The position numbers and the translations under genes are program-made. Source: Neobacillus drentensis (GTDB lineage: Bacteria; Bacillota; Bacilli; Bacillales; Cytobacillaceae). From it: a stretch of 64,000 nt of DNA. Shown piece by piece: positions 52,532-61,409 of this stretch. The stretch's first letter is position 1. Each line of letters opens with the position of its first letter. The notes beneath the pieces were generated by a model, which was not told the origin of the DNA, made no database searches, and was given only the letters and a program-made list of their open reading frames with translations. The stretch is from NCBI RefSeq assembly GCF_021560175.1, contig NZ_CP091110.1, forward strand, positions 2,036,001-2,100,000. The letters run 5' to 3'.

Positions 52532-53758
52532 ATGAATATGGAAGAATTTGTAGAAAAGTATAAAGTAGAGAGAAATAATACAACATCTTTAAAATGGGAT
52601 TTATTAGAAGAACGATTTGGGGATCCAGACTTACTTGCCATGTGGGTAGCGGACATGGATTTTAGGACCTCAGATTCCATTACAGAAGCTCTTACAAATC
52701 GCGTGAACCATGGTGTGTTTGGTTATTCTTACGTTCCACAAAGTTATTTTGATGCATACTTCAAATGGATGGAGGAAAGATATTCTTTTCCATTGAAAAA
52801 AGAATGGATTCGCTATTCGACTGGTGTCGTTGCTGCACTTTACTGGTTTATTAATGCTTTTACTGAACCTGAAGATTCTGTAATCATTCTCACTCCAGTA
52901 TATTATCCATTCCATAATGCCGTTCGTGATTGTGGTCGGAAACTAATTACTTGCCCATTAAATAATGATAACGGTATTTTCACCCTTGATTATGACCGTT
53001 TCGAACAAGCAATCATCGATAGCCGTGCCAAACTGTATATCCACTGTTCTCCACATAACCCAGCTGGCAGAGTTTGGACGGAAGAAGAACAAGATAAACT
53101 ATTTGAAATTTGCAAGAAACATAACGTTTTGATTGTGTCAGATGAGATTCACCAGGATTTTACCTACGAGGATCATAAACATATTCCTGCCGCAGTAGTT
53201 AAAGGCGGAAAATATCGGGATTTAATTATTACAGTGAATTCTGCCTCAAAAACTTTCAATCTAGCAGCACTGATTCATTCCAACATTATCATTACAGACG
53301 ATATACTAAGAGAAAAATATGATAATTATATAAAAACAGTGAATCAGACAGATTTTAATACGATGGGACTTACTGCTGCAGAGGCAGGTTATTCTGGCGG
53401 AGGTGAGTGGTTGGAATCCTTGAAAAGCGTTATCTATTCAAACTTTGTTTATGCAAGAGATACCCTTAATAAAGAGCTTCCGGAAATTAAAGTTACACCT
53501 ATGGAAGGAACGTATTTAATGTTTATTAACCTAAATAAAATTGTTCCAGCAGAAAAAACAAAAGAATTTATTCAAGATCGCTGTCGACTAGCTGTGGACT
53601 TTGGGGAATGGTTCGGTACAGATTATAAAGGATACGTCAGACTGAACCTGGCAACGACTCCGGAGAATGTCAAAATAGCGATTACAAACATTATTAAAGA
53701 AGCAAAACTATTAAAAGAAAATGATGATATGAATGTACCATCTTTGCTCTCTATTTGA
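52532..53758 (+). CDS. MalY/PatB-type PLP C-S lyase, second copy
   Basis: From ATG 52532 (GGGAGAG 8 nt upstream) it has 408 residues. Landmarks match the copy at 48559: MWVADMDF, HNPAGRVWTEEE, PLP lysine in ASKTFNLAALI, and GYVRLNLATT near the end. Like its relative it should eliminate thiols from cystathionine or S-substituted cysteines. Two diverged copies in one locus imply separate substrates or conditions. A perfect palindrome lies at its promoter. Confidence 0.9.
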   Translation: MNMEEFVEKYKVERNNTTSLKWDLLEERFGDPDLLAMWVADMDFRTSDSITEALTNRVNHGVFGYSYVPQSYFDAYFKWMEERYSFPLKKEWIRYSTGVVAALYWFINAFTEPEDSVIILTPVYYPFHNAVRDCGRKLITCPLNNDNGIFTLDYDRFEQAIIDSRAKLYIHCSPHNPAGRVWTEEEQDKLFEICKKHNVLIVSDEIHQDFTYEDHKHIPAAVVKGGKYRDLIITVNSASKTFNLAALIHSNIIITDDILREKYDNYIKTVNQTDFNTMGLTAAEAGYSGGGEWLESLKSVIYSNFVYARDTLNKELPEIKVTPMEGTYLMFINLNKIVPAEKTKEFIQDRCRLAVDFGEWFGTDYKGYVRLNLATTPENVKIAITNIIKEAKLLKENDDMNVPSLLSI

Positions 53759-53817
53759 GCACCTTCTAAATAAAAATGATTATTTTCCATAGTTATAAAG
53801 TGATTGAAAAATTGTTT

Positions 53818-53863
53818 GCCATACACTTATAATGTTGTATGGCTTTTTTGTGCGTGTTAAAAT
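53818..53863 (+). promoter_or_regulatory. GCCATACA palindrome and -10 upstream of the third PLP gene
   Basis: GCCATACA (53818) and TGTATGGC (to 53843) enclose 10 bp, then T6, GTGCGTGT and TAAAAT at 53858, 14 nt after the palindrome, as at 48447. It also lies just after the second PatB-like gene and could terminate it. Confidence 0.6.
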
Positions 53864-54155
53864 ATTACAAATCTAGTTGGCGGATTATATGAACTAGAAT
53901 TAGCACTACAATCCTTGTCGATGCAACCCCACCGTCCCCTCGGCCTTAGACGCAGGGCTCTGTATGCTCCAATTGCTAGTGATTGCATTCATTACTGTTA
54001 TCCCATTAATTATGTGGGCCGGTAGTAATCAGAGTAAGGTCTCATAAAAAATAACTGAAAATTCAGGGTAATCGGGAGCAAAGGTAGCTAGTAAACTTTT
54101 TTTAAATAATAGTTAACTGAAATTCATTACTAAGATAAAAAAGGAATGATGATCA
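53864..54155. other. Leader of the aminotransferase gene with a possible membrane-protein relic
   Basis: A frame at 53964-54047 reads MLQLLVIAFITVIPLIMWAG then SNQSKVS and stop, like the last helix of a transporter. It has no good ribosome binding site, so it is probably debris. Confidence 0.25.
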
Positions 54156-55358
54156 ATGGAAAATAAATTTGCTGAGAGAACTCATTTAGTAAAACCTTCT
54201 GAGACACGTGAAATATTAAAAGTAACAGAAAGGCCAGAAGTTATCTCCTTTGCGGGAGGCCTGCCAGCTCCAGAGTTGTTCCCTGTAGAAGCTCTTAAGG
54301 ATGTATGCAATGTTGTATTGAATGAAGAAGGTGCGGCTTCTCTTCAATATAGTACGACTGAAGGTTATATTCCTTTAAGAGAAGCTATTTGTCAGAGGAT
54401 GAAAGTGATTGGAATCCACTCTCCGCTTGGAAATGTTCTTATCACATCAGGGTCCCAGCAAGCAATCGACCTTACTGGTAGGATATTCATCAATGAGGGA
54501 GATACTATTATTTGTGAAAGCCCAACCTATCTTGCCGCAATAAATGCATTCAAGTCATACAATCCCAAATTTGTTGAAGTAGCTATGGATGATGAAGGTA
54601 TGATTATGGAGAAATTAGAAAAACAGCTGCAAGAGCATCCTAACACCAAATTTATCTATACGATTCCAGATTTCCAAAACCCTACAGGTCGCACATTAAA
54701 GCTCGAAAGACGAAAGAGAATGATTGAGCTCGCTAATCAATATGATGTATTGATTGTAGAGGATAATCCCTATGGAGCTATTAGATTTGCTGGAGAGGCA
54801 CTTCCGCCTGTGAAACATTTTGACACAGAGGGTAGAGTAATTTATATAAGTACCTTTTCTAAGATTTTTGCTCCCGGTCTACGACTTGGATGGATTTGTG
54901 CAGACGAAACTTTCATTGAAAAGTATGTTGCATTTAAGCAAACAGCTGACTTACATACTGACAGCTTTGCTCAAAGAATTACAGCTAAATATTTGGAACT
55001 TAACAATATCGAAGAACACATTCATAAAATCAAAGCTGTTTATAAAGAAAGATGCACAGCTATGTTATCCTGTATTAAAGAATTTTTCCCAAAAAATATA
55101 AACTATAGTTTGCCAGAAGGTGGATTATTTATTTGGATCGAGCTTCCTGAATCTGTTGATTCTGGGGAATTATTCGTTAAATGTTTGGAAAATAATGTTG
55201 CTTTTGTTCCTGGTGCCCCATTCTTTCCAAATGGAACAAAGAAAAATACTTTACGTTTAAATTACTCAAATATGCCTAAAGAGAAAATTATTGAAGGTAT
55301 GAAACTTATGGGAGAAGTATTGCATCGTGAATTAGAAAAAGAAACAACTCTTTTATAA
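54156..55358 (+). CDS. PLP-dependent aminotransferase (LysN/2-aminoadipate type)
   Basis: A 400-residue fold-type-I aminotransferase. FAGGLPAPELFP, ITSGSQQAIDLTGR, the PDFQNPTGR Asn, the lysine in STFSKIFAPGLRLGW and the substrate-binding arginine near LRLNYS mark the group that includes LysN, ARO8 and MocR catalytic domains. It converts an amino acid to its 2-oxo acid, with the donor unknown. The gene follows the palindrome at 53818 and begins the amine oxidase and amidohydrolase set. Confidence 0.9.
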   Translation: MENKFAERTHLVKPSETREILKVTERPEVISFAGGLPAPELFPVEALKDVCNVVLNEEGAASLQYSTTEGYIPLREAICQRMKVIGIHSPLGNVLITSGSQQAIDLTGRIFINEGDTIICESPTYLAAINAFKSYNPKFVEVAMDDEGMIMEKLEKQLQEHPNTKFIYTIPDFQNPTGRTLKLERRKRMIELANQYDVLIVEDNPYGAIRFAGEALPPVKHFDTEGRVIYISTFSKIFAPGLRLGWICADETFIEKYVAFKQTADLHTDSFAQRITAKYLELNNIEEHIHKIKAVYKERCTAMLSCIKEFFPKNINYSLPEGGLFIWIELPESVDSGELFVKCLENNVAFVPGAPFFPNGTKKNTLRLNYSNMPKEKIIEGMKLMGEVLHRELEKETTLL

Positions 55359-55490
55359 ATTTGGCCCAATCATAAAAACACATTTTTTTCACATAAGGAA
55401 AACTCATTTAAAGGGGACCAATATTAAATGGAATAACCCTTTCGAAAATAAATTTTTACAACATAGGAACAGTCAGAAGGAGGAGAAAAT

Positions 55491-56603
55491 ATGAACAAGC
55501 CTGTAATCATTGTTGGTGCGGGTTTAAGTGGCCTGCGTGCTGCATCACTGCTTACTGAAAAAGGCATTAAATGTAGCGTACTAGAGGCAAGAGATAGGAT
55601 TGGTGGAAGGGTTTTGAGTGCTTCAGATCCAAGCAGACCTAACCTAGACAGGTTTGACCTTGGCCCTACCTGGTTTTGGCCACAGTATGAAAGCCAAATT
55701 GCTAACCTTGTTAAAGAACTAAATTTAGAAACTTTCGAACAATATAAGGAAGGCGAAATACTTATAGAACGATTCCAAATCAAGCCACCAGAGCGCTGTG
55801 AGCTGAAAGAACACTCTGACGAAAAATGGGTCCGATTGAGTGGAGGTGTGCAGTCTCTTATTGATGCTCTAGCAGAGACCATTCCCTCAGAAATAGTTGA
55901 ACTAGAAACACGAGTGAAGAAAATTCAGCTGAATGAAGCTGGTGATATCACGGTTGAAGCAGAGCTTTCTGATGGGAAGAGGAAAAAAATTCCTGCAGGA
56001 GCTATTATTCTAGCATTGCCGCCTCGTCTTGTGGCGCGTCACATTGAATTTTCTCCTTCGCTCCCTCCAAATCTTATGAATGACATTGTAGAAAAACCTA
56101 CATGGATGGCGGGACAGGCCAAGGTAGTTGCAGTCTATGATCGTCCCTTCTGGAGAGAATCAGGGCTTTCTGGATATGTATTGAGTGCCGTTGGTCCCTT
56201 AGAAGAAATATATGATGCCTCCCCTAATAAAGGCCCTGGTGCATTATTTGGTTTCTTCGGAATGCCACCAGAAGCACGTGAAAAAATGGGACAAGATAAC
56301 GTTTTAAAATTGGTTGTTGCCCAATTAGTTAAACTCTTTGGAAGTGAAGCTGAAAATTTAAAGGCTATTTTTTATAAAGATTGGTCCAGCGATTCTGAAA
56401 CCACTGTTGAGGAAGACTTAAGTCCTCTTAAAAATTACCAGAGCTATGGTCCACCTCCAGTAGAAGGTGTATGGGAAAAGAACATTATTTTTGCTGGTAC
56501 AGAGACGAATTCAGAATATAGTGGACATCTTGAAGGTGCCCTGCGGTCAGCTGTACAGGCAGTTGCTGAAATCATTCATTTAAATAAAAAGGATGTTTCT
56601 TGA
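55491..56603 (+). CDS. FAD-dependent amine oxidase (monoamine oxidase family)
   Basis: A 370-residue flavoprotein. The dinucleotide motif VGAGLSGLRAA is near the N terminus, followed by EARDRIGGRV, GPTWFWP and the C-terminal FAD box IIFAGTETNSEYSGHLEGA. It oxidises an amine or amino acid to an imine with H2O2, or uses another acceptor. It is cotranscribed with the M20 gene (TGATG overlap). AGAAGGAGG precedes ATG 55491. Confidence 0.92.
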   Translation: MNKPVIIVGAGLSGLRAASLLTEKGIKCSVLEARDRIGGRVLSASDPSRPNLDRFDLGPTWFWPQYESQIANLVKELNLETFEQYKEGEILIERFQIKPPERCELKEHSDEKWVRLSGGVQSLIDALAETIPSEIVELETRVKKIQLNEAGDITVEAELSDGKRKKIPAGAIILALPPRLVARHIEFSPSLPPNLMNDIVEKPTWMAGQAKVVAVYDRPFWRESGLSGYVLSAVGPLEEIYDASPNKGPGALFGFFGMPPEAREKMGQDNVLKLVVAQLVKLFGSEAENLKAIFYKDWSSDSETTVEEDLSPLKNYQSYGPPPVEGVWEKNIIFAGTETNSEYSGHLEGALRSAVQAVAEIIHLNKKDVS

Positions 56604-57856
56604 TGGCAAAGCAAATTGCGAAAATCTCGATTAATACGGAACGAATTTGGTCTCAATTAATGGAGCTGGCCGAAATCGGTAAACAAGAAAGTGGCGGAGT
56701 AACCAGGACTTCCTTGTCCCCAGAAGACTTAACCGCCCGCAAGCTTCTCATTAATTGGATGCAGGAAACGGACCTGGAGGTACGGGTGGATGAAGCTGGA
56801 AACATTATTGGACGTTTGCCAGGAACCGATGAATCAATAGCTGAATCTGTTATGACTGGTTCGCATATTGACTCCGTCCTCAATGGGGGGGAATTTGATG
56901 GGCCATTAGGAGTTCTTGGTGCCCTCGAGGCCGTTCGGACCATTCAAGAGAATGGGGTAAAACTGAAACGTTCTATTGAATTGGTTTCGTTTACGGACGA
57001 AGAAGGTGCTCGCTTCTCAGCTAGTTTTACCGGAAGCAAAGGAATGTGCGGCCTTTTTGGCCGGCACCATCTTGATGAAATGGTCGATCAAGATGGGATT
57101 ACCTATTCCCAAGCCTTTCTTCAAGCTGGGTTAAATCCAGATAACTATGAAAATGCAAGAAGAGAACCTGGTAGTATCAAGGCATTTGTTGAAATTCATA
57201 TTGAACAAGGTAAAGTACTGGAGAATGAAGATCTTTCTGTAGGAATTGTCACGGGAATTGCAGGACCGATGTGGCTCGAATTGACCATTCAGGGTGAATC
57301 TGGCCATGCCGGAACCACCCCGATGCATCTGCGGCGTGATTCAGGTTTGGCCGCAGCAGAGTTAATGCTGCAAGTCGAACAGATTGCCAAAGCGTATCAA
57401 GGGGTAGGGACAATCGGGAGGATTCACTTTGAACCTGGCGGTGTCAATATTATTCCTGAATCTGCTAGCTTTATGATTGATTTACGCCATGCGGATGCCG
57501 AGAAAAGGGAGCTAATGAAATCGGAGATTGAATTAGCTCTTCGTAATATTTGTGAAAAACGGTCATTGCAACATAATCTGACTGTGAATATGGATATTCC
57601 ACCCGTCTTATGTTCGAATATGATTGTAGATGTGATGGAAGAAGCATGTCAAGAACTGGCTTACAAACCGTTTCGAATCGTAAGTGGGGCTGGCCACGAT
57701 GCGATGATCATGTCCAATATTACGGATGTAGGCATGATTTTTGTTAGAAGCAAGGATGGGATCAGTCATAATCCAAAGGAATGGAGCAGTAAAGAGGATA
57801 TCTCGGATGGCGTTAATCTCCTCATGCAAACGATAATTAGATTAGCATCAGAATAG
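56603..57856 (+). CDS. Zn-dependent amidase/carbamoylase, M20 hydantoinase family
   Basis: A 417-residue peptidase-M20-fold enzyme of the N-carbamoyl-amino-acid hydrolase/allantoate amidohydrolase group. Metal-binding and catalytic residues are visible: GSHIDSV, GGEFDGPLGVLGALEA (Asp), FTDEEGARF (Glu-Glu), EIHIEQG, GESGHAGTTPM and SGAGHDAM. It removes a carbamoyl or acyl group from an amino acid. ATG 56603 overlaps the stop of the amine oxidase by one base, so the two are translationally coupled. An upstream TTG (56600) is disregarded. Confidence 0.9.
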   Translation: MAKQIAKISINTERIWSQLMELAEIGKQESGGVTRTSLSPEDLTARKLLINWMQETDLEVRVDEAGNIIGRLPGTDESIAESVMTGSHIDSVLNGGEFDGPLGVLGALEAVRTIQENGVKLKRSIELVSFTDEEGARFSASFTGSKGMCGLFGRHHLDEMVDQDGITYSQAFLQAGLNPDNYENARREPGSIKAFVEIHIEQGKVLENEDLSVGIVTGIAGPMWLELTIQGESGHAGTTPMHLRRDSGLAAAELMLQVEQIAKAYQGVGTIGRIHFEPGGVNIIPESASFMIDLRHADAEKRELMKSEIELALRNICEKRSLQHNLTVNMDIPPVLCSNMIVDVMEEACQELAYKPFRIVSGAGHDAMIMSNITDVGMIFVRSKDGISHNPKEWSSKEDISDGVNLLMQTIIRLASE

Positions 57857-57898
57857 AAACAATGTTAACACTCAATATTGAGTGAAAGGAGTACTAAA

Positions 57899-58711
57899 AT
57901 GGATTTTTTCTTTGATCACCTTGTTTGGTTCTTTAAGAAACCAGAGCAAGCAATTTTACCCTTAAAACAAAGAGGACTTCATATAGTGAAAGGCGGCCGC
58001 CATGAATCTTGGGGAACCTATAATACCCTCACCTATTTTGGCTTAAGTTATGTTGAATTTTTAGGAATTGAAAATTTATCAATAGCCGAAAAGCATAGTG
58101 AAAATCGATTGATTACGCAAATTGTTGAACAACTAGCAAAAGAAAGTCGGGAAGGTCCTGCGACAATAGCAATTCGAACCAATCAAATAGAAGAACTAGC
58201 GAGCAAACTTAAAGCAGAAGGACTTACAGTATATGGACCGCTTACTGGGGAGAGAGTTCGTGCTGACGGCCAAGTAATCAGGTGGTCAACGTTATATCCT
58301 GAATACGTGGAAAACAAGGTTCCTTTACCATTTTTTATTGAATGGGAAAAATCAGATGAAGAAAGGCATTTAGAATTAGAGGACCAAAGACTTATAGGGT
58401 CACACGTATTAGGACAACCAAAATTGGAGAGTGTGGGTTTAGTTGTAAATAATTTAGATAATACAATAGAAATTTGGACAAAATTGTTTGGCCTTAAACA
58501 AAGCGAAGAGTATATTGATACGGAAATCAATGCACGTTGTAGAATAGTAAAATTGAACGGAACTAATTTATTATTTTGTACACCAATTGGAGATGGTCCT
58601 GCAGCTAAGGTATTAAAAGAAAAAGGGGAGACTCCTTTTTTAGTGAACCTGACTGATACGAATCAAAGTCACTTTTTTGAAATGTTGGATGGTTATTGGA
58701 GGTTCCAATAA
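57899..58711 (+). CDS. VOC superfamily (glyoxalase-like) protein
   Basis: From ATG 57899 (AAAGGAG 7 nt upstream) it has 270 residues. It has two vicinal-oxygen-chelate modules: DHLVWFFKKPEQAI at the start, followed by strands with GRHESWGT and SYVEFLGIE, and a second module from about residue 178 (SVGLVVNNLDNTIEIW). The first resembles the glyoxalase_3 family, in which one conserved His is followed by a Glu. Substrate unknown. It is the last gene of the set after the amidase. Confidence 0.83.
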   Translation: MDFFFDHLVWFFKKPEQAILPLKQRGLHIVKGGRHESWGTYNTLTYFGLSYVEFLGIENLSIAEKHSENRLITQIVEQLAKESREGPATIAIRTNQIEELASKLKAEGLTVYGPLTGERVRADGQVIRWSTLYPEYVENKVPLPFFIEWEKSDEERHLELEDQRLIGSHVLGQPKLESVGLVVNNLDNTIEIWTKLFGLKQSEEYIDTEINARCRIVKLNGTNLLFCTPIGDGPAAKVLKEKGETPFLVNLTDTNQSHFFEMLDGYWRFQ

Positions 58712-58882
58712 TATATTAAAACCAATATATAGTGAATCATAGATTGAGATTAAATATGATCCTTTTAAATTTCATTGTCCTCACATGCATAAAATGTGTA
58801 TTTTTGTTTTTTTGAAACTTTCTACTCTGTTAAGCTGAAATGGAGGTATCCAAGTTATTCATTGGGTACCCCTTAATCTTAT

Positions 58883-59912
58883 TTAAAACACTTTCGTCGT
58901 CCAATCCTCACAATTCCAAATATCGGTCGCAATTTCACGATAGAAATCAGGTTCGTGGGATACCATCAAGATACTTCCGCGATATGCCTTTAAAGCACGC
59001 TTCAATTCTTCTTTTGCGTCCACATCCAAGTGATTGGTAGGTTCGTCTAGAATTAATAAATTCGTTTCTGTGTTAATAATTTTACACAAGCGAACTTTGG
59101 CTTTTTCGCCACCAGAAAGGACTTCGATTTTACTTTCAATATGTTTCGTCGTTAATCCACATTTTGCAAGAGCCGCACGGACTTCAGCCTGATTTATACT
59201 TGGGAACTCGCTCCAAATCTCTTTAATACAAGTGTTGTAGTTGGCCTGTTTCACTGCCTGCTCGAAGTAACCGATGTGTTGATACTCACCACGTTCCACT
59301 TTACCCAAAATTGGATCAATCAGCCCAAGAATACTTTTTAAAAGAGTACTTACCAATACCGTTTGCACCCACGAAGGCAATTTTTTGTCCGCGTTCCATT
59401 TTCAAATTCAGCGGGCGGGAAAGTGGTTCATTGTAACCAAGAACAAGATCTTCAGCCGTGAAAATATAACGACTAGCTGCACGAGCTTCTTTGAAGTTAA
59501 ACTCTGGTTTCGGATTCTCTTTCCCCAATTCAATAATGTCCATTTTGTCGAGCTTCTTCTGACGAGACATCGCCAGGTTACGAGTCGCAACACTTGCCTT
59601 GTTACGGGCAACGAAATCCCTCAAATCAGCAATTTCTTGTTGTTGGCGCTTGTACGCAGACTAAAGCTGTTACTTCTTCATTTCATGAATTTTTAAGAAG
59701 TTATCATAGTCACCAACATAGCGATTCAATTCTTGGTTTTCCATATGATAGATCAAGTTAACAACATTGTTCAAGAATGGAATATCATGCGAAATCAAGA
59801 TAAATGCATTCTCATATTCCTGTAAATAGCGTTTCAACCATTCGATATGCTGTTCATCCAAATAGTTCGTAGGCTCGTCTAGTAATAGAATCTCAGGCTT
59901 CTCTAGCAAAAG
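58883..59912 (-). pseudogene. Decayed ABC-F family ATPase
   Basis: The N terminus is missing: homology begins at LLLEKPEILLLDEPTN, the Walker B of the first ATPase, just below 59912. Two nonsense codons follow HEMKK (TAA and TAG where relatives have Gln and Glu). The linker and second ATPase continue (GYNEPLSRPLNLKMERG), but a 2-nt loss in the Walker A GANGIGKST region shifts the frame. Beyond it the signature LSGGEKAKVR and Walker B LLILDEPTNHLDVD are intact. At least four lesions make it a clear pseudogene of a ribosome-associated ABC-F protein. The genuine function may be held by another copy elsewhere. Confidence 0.92.
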
Positions 59913-60102
59913 CTATCAGCACTCCATTTGTTGCCACATACACTCCACACAAGTGGAAAGTGGAAACAGTTAGTGGCAGACCGTTGGCAAAACAATCATA
60001 CTTCCACCAACTGTACCTGAAATGGTAATAGTATTCTGAAAAACATGTACAATTGATTAACTACTATATATAATTGCTATAGCATAAAAAAATAGATTTC
60101 AT
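59913..60102. other. Unassigned sequence between the ABC-F relic and the riboswitch
   Basis: No supported gene. It forms the breakpoint of the ABC-F truncation and the promoter region for the cobalamin operon. Confidence 0.3.
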
Positions 60103-60265
60103 AAACAGGTGCTAAAATCATTAAAGATTATTAGCTTAATAGGGAAGTTGGTTGAAAGCCAACGCGGTCCCGCCACTGTAAATGGGAGCATCCTATAATA
60201 GCCACTGTCGTAAGATGGGAAGGTATAGGAAGCGATGATCATGAGCCAGGAGACCTACCTGTTTA
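60103..60265 (+). ncRNA. Cobalamin (B12) riboswitch
   Basis: The conserved order is present: AGGTGCT, TAATAGGGAAG, GGTTGAAAGCCAAC, CGGTCCCGCCACTGTAA, a second GCCACTG, GGGAAGG, and GAGCCAGGAGACCTACCTG at the 3' end. It should bind adenosylcobalamin and shut off the operon. A terminator (60344) supplies the expression platform. Confidence 0.95.
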
Positions 60266-60343
60266 TTCAAGCCAAAACCTACGAGGATAGGAATGTGTGG
60301 CATGCTGGACTCTTTACGTTTCGTATTAGAATCTATCCATACC

Positions 60344-60377
60344 AACATCTCCATGTCTTCATGGAGATGTTTTTTGT
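60344..60377 (+). terminator. Riboswitch-linked terminator
   Basis: AACATCTCCATG pairs perfectly with CATGGAGATGTT around TCTT, with T6. It should form when cobalamin is bound. Confidence 0.85.
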
Positions 60378-60449
60378 TTTCCAGCTTTGAAGCGTTATTG
60401 GCAGGATTTATTTTCATTATGCTGCAAAATAAAATCAGGGGGAAAAAAG

Positions 60450-61409
60450 ATGAAGAAAGTGTATTCACTATTGTTGGTTGTTTTATTAACAATAGGCGTG
60501 CTTGCAGGTTGTGCTGGAACAACGAAACCGAACGAGGAAGGAAATCAGGCGAAAACAGAAAATACAACAGCCGCCTTTCCGGTAACCATCAAGGATGCTT
60601 TAGGGAACAAAGTTGTGATGAAGCAAAAGCCTGAGAAAATTGTGTCGCTAATGCCAAGCAATACTGAAATTGCCTATGCCTTAGGCTTAGGTAAAGAAAT
60701 TGTGGGAGTCTCGGATTATGATAATTATCCAAAAGATACTCTAAAAAAAGAAAAAATTGGCGGGCAGCAATTTAATACGGAGAAAATCATTGGATTAAAA
60801 CCAAACCTAGTTTTGGCGCATGCCTCATCTGCTTCGATCGCGAAGGATGCACTTCAGCAACTTCGCGATGCAGGAATTCCCGTTCTGGTTGTTGCTAATG
60901 CACAAAACTTTGAACAGGTTTATAACTCTATTGAGATGATCGGGAAAGCAACCGGAGAATCAAAAAAAGCAGATGAAGTTGTAAAAGGCATGAAGGATCA
61001 ATTGGCGGCTATTAAGGCAAAGGCAGCATCCATAAAGGAAAAGAAAAAAGTGTATATGGAAGTAGCTCCTGCACCCGATATTTATACAACAGGAAAAAAT
61101 ACGTTTATGGACGAAATGCTAACAACCATTCAAGCTGACAATGTCGCAAACAATCAACAAGGTTGGATTAAGGTTGATCAGGAAGCGATTATTCAAAAAA
61201 ATCCTGATGTCATCCTCACTACATATGGATATTATGTAAAGAATGCTGTCCAACAAGTGTTATCAAGAAAAGGCTGGGAGAACGTGGACGCGGTAAAAAA
61301 TAAACAAGTAATTGATATTAATTCAGACCTTGTCGACCGCCCAGGCCCAAGGGTTGTTGAAGGAGTAGAGGAGCTTGCTAAGGCAATCTATCCGGATGTA
61401 TTTAAATAA
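60450..61409 (+). CDS. btuF: Cobalamin-binding lipoprotein BtuF
   Basis: From ATG 60450 (AGGGGGAAAAAAG upstream) it has 319 residues, with a lipoprotein signal ending LAGC (Cys21). The class-III binding-protein fold is marked by EKIVSLMPSNTEIAYALGLG and GVSDYDNYP near the N terminus and EEAIIQKNPDVIL-type elements later. The riboswitch makes a B12 or cobinamide ligand secure. It delivers the ligand to BtuC/BtuD. A longer frame from 60387 is disregarded because it would bury the signal peptide. Confidence 0.93.
   Translation: MKKVYSLLLVVLLTIGVLAGCAGTTKPNEEGNQAKTENTTAAFPVTIKDALGNKVVMKQKPEKIVSLMPSNTEIAYALGLGKEIVGVSDYDNYPKDTLKKEKIGGQQFNTEKIIGLKPNLVLAHASSASIAKDALQQLRDAGIPVLVVANAQNFEQVYNSIEMIGKATGESKKADEVVKGMKDQLAAIKAKAASIKEKKKVYMEVAPAPDIYTTGKNTFMDEMLTTIQADNVANNQQGWIKVDQEAIIQKNPDVILTTYGYYVKNAVQQVLSRKGWENVDAVKNKQVIDINSDLVDRPGPRVVEGVEELAKAIYPDVFK

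Noticed and set aside
58840..59040. 66-codon plus-strand frame
   Set aside because: It is an antisense shadow of the ABC-F relic.
60293..60634. Frame of 113 codons across the riboswitch terminator and btuF start
   Set aside because: It runs through the terminator and overlaps btuF in another frame.
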